DNA from: CAZDDI01 sp964504195
GTDB lineage: Bacteria > Chloroflexota > Anaerolineae > B4-G1 > SLSP01
Assembly (NCBI GenBank): GCA_964504195.1
Contig: CAZDDI010000056.1
Location: 1-28,510, forward strand
Reading direction: 5' to 3'
Length of the DNA: 28,510 nt
Both the position numbers and the translations under genes were made by a program. Of this stretch, positions 22,550 to 28,510 are shown piece after piece. The notes below the pieces were generated by a model. That model saw only the letters and a list, made by a program, of their open reading frames with translations, ran no database searches and was not told the DNA's origin. Each line of letters begins with the position of its first letter. The first letter of the stretch is position 1.

Positions 22550-25174
22550 TTGCCCAATCTACGACGCGCAGGAAAAAGGAGTGCGCTCCGGATTACCCTC
22601 ATCTACCTCATCACCGGCGGGCTATGGATTGCGTTCTCCGATAGGATACTGCTGGAGCTACTGCCCAATCTCCCGCAGCTCTCCTATGTGCAAACCATCA
22701 AAGGCATAATCTATGTACTTGCCACGGCGGCGCTCCTGCATGTACTCATCCTGCACACCATAACCTTACTGGAAGCCACAGAAACCGCCACGCGCATCGA
22801 AAAAGCCAAACTTAAAGCCGTCCTCGAAAATACTACCGACTTGATCTGGTCGGTAGACCGGGATTACCGGCTCATCGCCTTCAACACCGCCTGCGAACAA
22901 CATTTCTCGCCATTACTGGGCGTCCCCCTGAAAACAGGAATGCCGTTCCTCACAGTGCTGCCGACTCCAATGCGCCCGATGATGCAAACCGCCTTCGAAC
23001 GCACCCTACAAGGTGAACGGGTCACCCTGGCACACCCCCATCACTTCGGAGAACCACCACGCCACTTTGAAATCTACTGCAATCCTATTCACACAAATGG
23101 GGACATCACCGGAATTGCCAGCTTCGCGCGCGACATAACCGAGCGCGAACAAATGCTCGCAGCACTGCGCAACTCAGAAGCCCGCCATCGGGCTATCTCC
23201 GAAACAATTTCCGATTTCGCTTATGGGATGCGCCTAGCGCCTGACGGAACATTACAATGGGACTGGCTCGTGGGAGCTTATGATCACATCACCGGATACA
23301 CTATCGAGGAAATCACTTCAGAGCAAGCATGGGAGAAAATCATCCACCCGGATGATTTTCCCATCCTGCGCGCAGCCAACCGCGCAGCGCTGATGGGAAA
23401 GAGCGCAGTCCACGAAATCCGCATCCGCACCAAATCTGGCGCTACCCATTGGATACAAGTGCATGTGCGTCCGATATGGGATGACCCCCATCTCCAAATT
23501 GTGCAGCTCGTAAGTGCGGCCCAAGATATTACCCGCGAACATGCTACCCGCGAGGCGCTCCGCGATAGCGAAGCCAAATATCGGACCTTATTTGAAACCT
23601 CCACCGATGCTATTTTTCTGGAGACGTTGGAAGGGCAAGTATTGGATTGTAATAGCGCCGCGCTGACCCTCTATGGCTACACGGCAGAGGAAATGTTTAC
23701 GCTTAACGTAACTGATCTGGTACCGAAAGAAATTGCGGTACAACTACCGCGTATTATCACCGAGGAATTACTCCAGGGCAGCATTTTCGTAGAAGCCATG
23801 GGTAAACGTAAAAACGGGACCGTCTTCCCCACCGAAGTCAACATACGCCAAGCCATGATTGGTGACAGCAAACTGGTGATTGTCTATGTCCGTGACATCA
23901 CTGAGCGGCATCGAGCGCAGGCCGCGCTGAAAAAGGAACGCACCCTACTGGCAGAGCGTGTCGCCGAGCGCACGGCTGATTTACAAGCCGCAAACATGGC
24001 ATTGGCGCAAGCCTCGCGCACCAAAGATGAATTCCTCGCCAATATGAGCCATGAGCTGCGCACCCCGCTCAACGCTATCCTCGGCCTCACCGAGGCACTA
24101 CAAGAATACGTCTACGGCATGTTGAACGAGACACAATCTCGCGCGTTGCAACAGGTACAAGAAAGCGGGCACGATTTACTCGCTATCATCAATGATATTC
24201 TTGATCTCTCGAAAATCGAAGCCGGTAAGTTGACCCTAGACATCGGCCCGGTAGAATTGGAAACCGTGTGCCAGGCCAGTTTACGCACAGTGCGACAAGC
24301 AGCACACGCCAAACACTTGAACATAACCTATACCACCGCGCCTGACATCGGCATCATTCAAGCTGATGGCCGCTTGCTCAAGCAAATTCTAGTCAACCTG
24401 CTGAGCAATGCCATCAAATTCACGCCCGCCGGGGGAACGGTAGGGTTGGACGTAAGCACAGATACGACCGCCCCATCGCTGATATGCTGCGTGTGGGATA
24501 CGGGCATCGGGATTGCAGTGGAGAATCAAACGCGCATCTTCGAACCATTTGTACAAGTAGATAGCAGCCTCTCACGACAATACGGCGGGACAGGGCTGGG
24601 CCTGGCCTTGGTGCATAAGCTAGTGCAACTTCATAATGGCGAAATTACTGTCACCAGCGAACCCGGCGGGGGTAGTCGTTTCACTATATACCTGCCCTGG
24701 CAACACACCACGCCAGCTTATGAAGTGTTACTTGACCTGACCCCTCCCCCACCAACAGTTGCCCGCCCCGCGCGCACCTCGCCAGAAGGAACTCCCGCAC
24801 CCCATGTATTGATCGTTGAAGACAACGCCATTACCCTGCAAACGCTGCGAGATTATCTGCAGGCGTATGGTTACACAGTAACCTGCGCCACAGACGGCCT
24901 TGACGCTATCGAGAAGGCGCTACAAGAGCTGCCTGCGTTAATTTTGATGGATATTGAACTCCCGCGCCTGGATGGATGGGATGCCATCCGCCGGTTGCGC
25001 GAGCGCCCCGAGCTCGCCGATACGCCTATCGTCGCATTGACAGCCCTGGCGATGCCGGGGGATCGAGAACGCTGTATTACCGTGGGCGCAAGCGCCTATT
25101 TGAGCAAACCAGTAAGCCTGCGCCGCTTGACCCACGTGATTAGGGAACAGTTAAGCGTGAGGCGCGAGCCATGA
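22550..25174 (+). CDS. Membrane hybrid sensor histidine kinase with three PAS domains and C-terminal receiver
   Basis: 874 residues. Two membrane helices (about 14-38 and 52-75, TLIYLITGGLWIAFSDRILL and IIYVLATAALLHVLILHTI) are followed by PAS domains at about 85-200, 210-335 (with the PAS-fold-3 WEKIIHPDDF) and 340-455. A coiled-coil (455-492) leads to HisKA with phospho-acceptor His501 in MSHELRTPLNA. The ATPase domain has LLSNAIKF (617-624), DTGIGI (650-655) and GGTGLGLAL (679-687). After a Pro-rich linker, a receiver domain (about 752-868) has Asp801 and Lys853. Start TTG 22550 is chosen because AAGGGAGG lies 9 bases upstream. It lies 102 bases before a second signalling gene, probably its partner. 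Signal unknown. Confidence 0.94.
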   Translation: MPNLRRAGKRSALRITLIYLITGGLWIAFSDRILLELLPNLPQLSYVQTIKGIIYVLATAALLHVLILHTITLLEATETATRIEKAKLKAVLENTTDLIWSVDRDYRLIAFNTACEQHFSPLLGVPLKTGMPFLTVLPTPMRPMMQTAFERTLQGERVTLAHPHHFGEPPRHFEIYCNPIHTNGDITGIASFARDITEREQMLAALRNSEARHRAISETISDFAYGMRLAPDGTLQWDWLVGAYDHITGYTIEEITSEQAWEKIIHPDDFPILRAANRAALMGKSAVHEIRIRTKSGATHWIQVHVRPIWDDPHLQIVQLVSAAQDITREHATREALRDSEAKYRTLFETSTDAIFLETLEGQVLDCNSAALTLYGYTAEEMFTLNVTDLVPKEIAVQLPRIITEELLQGSIFVEAMGKRKNGTVFPTEVNIRQAMIGDSKLVIVYVRDITERHRAQAALKKERTLLAERVAERTADLQAANMALAQASRTKDEFLANMSHELRTPLNAILGLTEALQEYVYGMLNETQSRALQQVQESGHDLLAIINDILDLSKIEAGKLTLDIGPVELETVCQASLRTVRQAAHAKHLNITYTTAPDIGIIQADGRLLKQILVNLLSNAIKFTPAGGTVGLDVSTDTTAPSLICCVWDTGIGIAVENQTRIFEPFVQVDSSLSRQYGGTGLGLALVHKLVQLHNGEITVTSEPGGGSRFTIYLPWQHTTPAYEVLLDLTPPPPTVARPARTSPEGTPAPHVLIVEDNAITLQTLRDYLQAYGYTVTCATDGLDAIEKALQELPALILMDIELPRLDGWDAIRRLRERPELADTPIVALTALAMPGDRERCITVGASAYLSKPVSLRRLTHVIREQLSVRREP

Positions 25175-25242
25175 TGTGTAATCCTTCATTGCCCACCCAG
25201 TATAGATGGAGTAACCATGCCACACCCTGTCTGATTTTTTAA

Positions 25243-25263
25243 GATTTACCATTTACTACTTTC
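25243..25263 (+). repeat. Heptamer array GATTTAC before response-regulator gene
   Basis: GATTTAC (25243-25249), CATTTAC (25250-25256), TACTTTC (25257-25263), exact period 7, running directly into GAGAGGAG, the ribosome-binding site of the next gene. Confidence 0.75.
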
Positions 25264-25276
25264 GAGAGGAGTTCCC

Positions 25277-26740
25277 ATGCCCCACACCAATACAGTACTA
25301 ATTGTAGATGATTCACCGCTGAGTTTGGAGACCCTGGAAGGGCTGCTGCACATGGAGGACTATCAGTTGGCACATGCTAGCAGCGGGGCAGAGGCACTGG
25401 TGAAAGCTGCCACGCTGCGACCAGACCTGATTCTGCTGGATGTGATGATGCCGGAAATGGACGGATTTGAGGTGTGCCGCCGCCTCCGCGCCGACGCCGA
25501 ACTCGGCGACGTGCCGATTATCATGGTCACAGCGCTCGATGATCGCGAGTCACGGCTATTGGGCATCGAAACCGGTGCGGATGATTTTATCTCCAAGCCT
25601 TTCGACCGCACGGAGCTGCGCGCCCGCGTGCGTGGCGTGCTACGCCTCAACCGCTATCGCCGCCTGCTGACTGAGCGTGCCCGCTTTGAATGGGCTGTGG
25701 AGCAGGCAGATGACGGGTATGTGATTGTATCCCAAGATGGCAAGGTGCATTACGCCAACAATAGCGCCCGGCTATTACTGGGCCTGCCCCCCGATGGGGC
25801 GTTGCCTGCCGAAGATTTCTTAACTGTGGCTCGCCGACAATACAATTTGGAACCCCAAGCCAACCCGCAAATAGGCATCGCGCAACTGCTTACAACCAAC
25901 AGTTCCAGCTACCTGGTACGCCCGGCAAGTCCCCACGCCTCTGAGTGCTGGCTGCGCGTCAACGCTGCTGCTATCGCCACACCGCCACACAACGAATACT
26001 TGCTCCATCTGCGCGAAATCACAGCGAACATCCTGCAACAAAAAGAAATTTGGCAGTTTAATTCGATGGTACGCCACAAGTTGGGAACGCCGCTAGGTGT
26101 GTTGTTGGGAACAGTAGAAATTTTCAGCAAGGAATATGCAACCCTATCAAAGGAAGAGCTAGGCCCATTACTGGAGATGGCCCGGCACGGGGCACAGCGC
26201 CTCCGACACGCCATTGAAGATATCTTCAATTTTATCGAGGCCTCCAACCTGACGCACCCCAACGGAGACAGATTTACACTGGCCGAGGTACCTGCACTGC
26301 TAGGGACGATTCAGGAAGCGTTGGAGCTGCCGCCAGTAACACTCCACTATGCCGACCCCACGCTAAAAACGATGCTCCTGGCGCTCCGCCCCCAGACCTT
26401 CGAACTCATCCTCTGGGAATTGCTGGAAAATGCAAAAAAGTTTCACCCACAACAAAGCCCCACCATCGAGATCACACTAGACCCCCGGCCGGGCGGTGTC
26501 TGTATGCGCGTGCTGGATGACGGGCGCACACTCCCTCCAGGCGATCTACGCAAAATCTGGCAACCCTATTATCAAGCGGAACGCTACTTTACCGGACAGG
26601 TGCCGGGAATGGGACTGGGACTTTCCGCCGTTGCTGCGATGGTATGGAGCCTGGGCGGAGCCTGCCGGGCCTACAACCGTACCGATCAGCCGGGGCTGGT
26701 GATTGAGTTATGCCTCAATGTGATTGAGTTTAGGGCATAG
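25277..26740 (+). CDS. Response regulator fused to a divergent histidine-kinase module
   Basis: 487 residues. Receiver domain 1-125 with acidic pair Asp11/Asp12, phospho-acceptor Asp55 (LLDVMMPEMDGFEV) and Lys107 (ISKPF). A PAS-like segment (about 132-250) follows, then a HisKA-like helix with His267 in MVRHKLGTPLGVLLG. The motif is HKLGTPL where HELRTPL is usual, so the acidic residue after His is replaced. The ATPase domain keeps the N box (ELLENAKKF) and G2-like VPGMGLGLSAV. Its G1 box reads VLDDGRTLPP instead of D-x-G-x-G, so activity may be reduced. GAGAGGAG precedes ATG 25277. Its stop codon abuts an inverted repeat. It probably takes part in a phosphorelay with the upstream hybrid kinase. 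Confidence 0.92.
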   Translation: MPHTNTVLIVDDSPLSLETLEGLLHMEDYQLAHASSGAEALVKAATLRPDLILLDVMMPEMDGFEVCRRLRADAELGDVPIIMVTALDDRESRLLGIETGADDFISKPFDRTELRARVRGVLRLNRYRRLLTERARFEWAVEQADDGYVIVSQDGKVHYANNSARLLLGLPPDGALPAEDFLTVARRQYNLEPQANPQIGIAQLLTTNSSSYLVRPASPHASECWLRVNAAAIATPPHNEYLLHLREITANILQQKEIWQFNSMVRHKLGTPLGVLLGTVEIFSKEYATLSKEELGPLLEMARHGAQRLRHAIEDIFNFIEASNLTHPNGDRFTLAEVPALLGTIQEALELPPVTLHYADPTLKTMLLALRPQTFELILWELLENAKKFHPQQSPTIEITLDPRPGGVCMRVLDDGRTLPPGDLRKIWQPYYQAERYFTGQVPGMGLGLSAVAAMVWSLGGACRAYNRTDQPGLVIELCLNVIEFRA

Positions 26741-26833
26741 ACCTGGCAGGTTTCAAGACCTTGATTCTGCAAAACATCGTTATTCACCGACAAAATGCTA
26801 CCCCACCCAATTGGGACGAAACCTGCGAGGTCT
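26739..26833. repeat. Inverted repeat AGACCTGGCAGGTTTC
   Basis: AGACCTGGCAGGTTTC (26739-26754) and GAAACCTGCGAGGTCT (26818-26833) are complementary at 15 of 16 positions and enclose 63 bases. The left arm starts within the stop codon of the response-regulator gene. It is probably a dispersed palindromic element lying between convergent genes. Confidence 0.78.
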
Positions 26834-26872
26834 TAACTTCATGACATTAAGTTATGCTTACCAGGGAAACGT

Positions 26873-26914
26873 TGAGACGTGAAACGTGAACAAAAAATCA
26901 CGTTTCACGTTTCA
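26873..26914. repeat. TGAAACG heptamer hairpin forming the MFS gene's 3' end
   Basis: Words TGAGACG and TGAAACG (26873-26886) face CGTTTCA and CGTTTCA (26901-26914). ACGTGAAACGTGA (26877-26889) and TCACGTTTCACGT (26898-26910) make a perfect 13-bp stem with loop ACAAAAAA. The minus-strand MFS stop codon (26898-26900) and its last codons are repeat words. Confidence 0.88.
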
Positions 26915-28145
26915 CAGCCTCACGCTCCGGCGATTTAAACTTGAACCACACGGGCACGAGACTCAACAGCATCGCCCCAGCTGTGATTTGGAAGGGAAAG
27001 CGCGGACTAATCCGCTCCCAAAGCTGCGCCCCAATCGCCGGAGCCGGGAGCGAGAAGATTCCCAGGCTCGAATGGAACAAGCCGAAGGCCGTGCCGCGCA
27101 TCTTTTCCGGCACGGCCTTGCTGATGAGCGACTGATACGCCGGCGCCATCAACGCCACTCCCACCCCGAACAATCCCCAGCACAGCGCAAAACCGGCGAA
27201 CGTCTCCGCCCCCAAGAAGGTCAACATCGCCAAAAACTGCACGACAAACCCCGCCAGAATAGCAATCCGCTCACCGTAACGATCCGCTAATCGCCCCGCC
27301 GGGATGTTAGTCAGCATGTTGCATATCCCGAAAAGCGATTGCAGCCAGGTAATTTGCTGAATGGTCAGCCCGCCGATGTCTTCCAGATACAGGGGCATCA
27401 GCTGGAACGAGAGGGAGAAAGCTACATCGCGCACGCCATCCGTTACCAAAATCCAGGTGAGCAAGCCGCCGGCAAGCACCAGCCCGAACGCCGCGCCCAA
27501 CGTGCTGCGCAGGTTACCCATTGAGAGCGCCTGCGGATGCGCTTCCGCGCCGCGCGCTGCTACGCGCGCCATGCCGATGCGGATAGCGGCAGCGACGGTG
27601 TAGATTAGCCCGGCGACCACCAACATCGTCCGAAACCCGTACTGCTGCGCCAGAAAGCCCCCCAGCGGCGGCCCCACAATCGCCACCACCACGAACAGGC
27701 TCTCGCTCACGGCAAACACCTGCGCGCGATTCTCTTCCACCGATTGTTCCGCAATGAACGCGGCAAAGCTCGGCCCAATGAGCGAGCGCGTCACGGCATT
27801 GAGGCCCTCGCCCACCAGGAGCCATTGCCAGGTGGGGGCCAAAATCAGACCGACATAGGAAAGCACCCCGGCCACGCTGCCGATAGCGATACTGCGCAAC
27901 CGCCCTAATGAATCCGAAATCCACCCGCCCAAAATCTGCAAAATCAACGGGAAGACATTGAGCAGCGTGAAGAACAGGCCGATTTGCACCACATCGGCGC
28001 GCAGTTCTTTGAGATACAATGGCAACAGCGGGCCATACATATTCCCGCCGATGTTTGCCAGGACCATCGCGACCATGAAGAGCAACAGAAGAGGCGTGAG
28101 CAAGGGCGGCTTGCGCGTAGGGCGAGCGGATGTTGGTTGTTCCAT
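26898..28145 (-). CDS. Major facilitator superfamily transporter (probable drug exporter)
   Basis: 415 residues with about 12 hydrophobic helices. The loop-2/3 signature GGWISDSLGRLRSIAIGS and its second-half counterpart AGRLADRYGERIAIL mark an MFS protein; the 12-helix arrangement and the ENRAQVFAVSESLFVVVAIVGPPLGGFLA region fit drug/H+ antiporters (DHA1 type), but substrate is unknown. Start is the ATG at 28145-28143, preceded by AGGTG on the minus strand; the more upstream in-frame ATG triplets (28160, 28232) lack a good site. Convergent with the signalling genes. The C-terminal residues PEREAVKRET are encoded by TGAAACG repeat words, so the end is repeat-extended. Confidence 0.9.
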   Translation of the reverse strand: MEQPTSARPTRKPPLLTPLLLLFMVAMVLANIGGNMYGPLLPLYLKELRADVVQIGLFFTLLNVFPLILQILGGWISDSLGRLRSIAIGSVAGVLSYVGLILAPTWQWLLVGEGLNAVTRSLIGPSFAAFIAEQSVEENRAQVFAVSESLFVVVAIVGPPLGGFLAQQYGFRTMLVVAGLIYTVAAAIRIGMARVAARGAEAHPQALSMGNLRSTLGAAFGLVLAGGLLTWILVTDGVRDVAFSLSFQLMPLYLEDIGGLTIQQITWLQSLFGICNMLTNIPAGRLADRYGERIAILAGFVVQFLAMLTFLGAETFAGFALCWGLFGVGVALMAPAYQSLISKAVPEKMRGTAFGLFHSSLGIFSLPAPAIGAQLWERISPRFPFQITAGAMLLSLVPVWFKFKSPEREAVKRET

Positions 28146-28308
28146 AAACACACCTGTCATCAAGATGCGTACAGTGTAACACAAAATCTGTCCGCGCCAA
28201 ACATACTTCGACAACAAAGGTGAGATTAGCACATTTGGAAAACTGATCCCCTCATGCTGCCCGTTGCGCCGCTAAAGCCAATACGGTTCAGTTAAGGGCG
28301 TTTTTAGA

Positions 28309-28350
28309 GGGGATGTTTGTGGCGGGCGAAGCCCCGCCACAAACATCCCC
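28309..28350. repeat. 18-bp perfect hairpin
   Basis: GGGGATGTTTGTGGCGGG (28309-28326) pairs perfectly with CCCGCCACAAACATCCCC (28333-28350); the loop is CGAAGC. A TTTT follows on the plus strand, but no plus-strand gene ends nearby, so I read it as a palindromic dispersed element that could also terminate transcription. Confidence 0.85.
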
Positions 28351-28457
28351 TTTTATCCCCGGCCTTATGAAAATTAAGAAAATAAACCGGAAATAAAACC
28401 ATTTACAAGAATCACTCTTTAAAAATTTACGAATTGAGAATTTTGCCCCACCCCCTG

Positions 28458-28494
28458 CCCCCTCCCCACGCCGCTGTGCGGCGCGGGGAGGGGG
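28458..28494. repeat. GC-rich hairpin of C/G-run type
   Basis: CCCCCTCCCC, then CGCCGC (28458-28474) pairs with GCGGCG, then GGGGAGGGGG (28478-28494), with one A-C mismatch and loop TGT. The pattern is that of very common dispersed C-run/G-run repeats in GC-rich genomes. Confidence 0.75.
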
Positions 28495-28510
28495 AGAAAA
28501 CAACGGGTTT

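Larger units (their letters stand above)
28146..28510. other. Window end, repeats only
   Basis: Upstream of the MFS gene on the minus strand. It holds two large hairpins (28309-28350 and 28458-28494) and AT-rich spacer, with no supported gene. The small open frame on the minus strand at 28288-28503 crosses both hairpins and is rejected. Confidence 0.6.

Noticed and set aside
22429..22709. Small genes upstream of the sensor kinase
   Set aside because: These frames overlap the leader repeat and the kinase gene's own start, with no ribosome-binding site of their own.

Overview
The window looks like a GC-rich chromosomal segment of an uncultured bacterium. Gene style and the leaf-like detail (FdrA/DUF1116/DUF2877 set, secreted proteins with a Pro/Thr linker and a GGGLPC tail, a Coa1-like membrane protein, four-helix-bundle gene, many iterated-word intergenic hairpins) suggest Chloroflexota, probably Anaerolineae. 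That assignment is inference; no rRNA, tRNA or other phylogenetic marker is present.

Layout. Bases 1-75 are homopolymer-rich, contig-end-like sequence. Adenine deaminase (221-1948) is followed by an AT-rich island carrying a 750-residue reverse transcriptase of the Abi/unknown-group type (2103-4355) and a small unknown protein (4480-4836). A long plus-strand run follows from 4970 to 20433. It holds the three subunits of a catabolic, oxamate-type carbamoyltransferase (DUF2877, FdrA, DUF1116), a Coa1-like membrane protein, a secreted SGNH-like protein, a metal-dependent cyclase/hydrolase, a class III CoA-transferase, a nitrilase-family amidohydrolase, a nucleobase permease, and the FAD, 2Fe-2S and molybdopterin subunits of a xanthine-dehydrogenase-type hydroxylase. 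A four-helix-bundle gene lies inside the hydroxylase operon. After a strong terminator (20475-20504) come a MITE-like element, a promoter, a 29-codon leader ORF and a second terminator ahead of a tandem GNAT acetyltransferase. Next is a hybrid sensor kinase with a co-directional response-regulator/kinase protein. A minus-strand MFS exporter closes the window.

How the genes may work together. Adenine deaminase makes hypoxanthine, the molybdenum hydroxylase can oxidise purines, and the permease imports nucleobases. The carbamoyltransferase, cyclase, amidase and CoA-transferase could process the ureido or amide products and recover carbamoyl phosphate and a carbon skeleton. No carbamate kinase, urate-degrading enzyme or allantoinase is visible, so the middle of the pathway is missing or new.

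The strongest unexplained DNA signal is a set of intergenic arrays built from exact 7-base (in one case 8-base) words. Several are paired with reverse-complement arrays to form hairpins. They repeatedly begin at a stop codon and end directly against a Shine-Dalgarno sequence. The words differ between loci, but the architecture is the same at about ten places.
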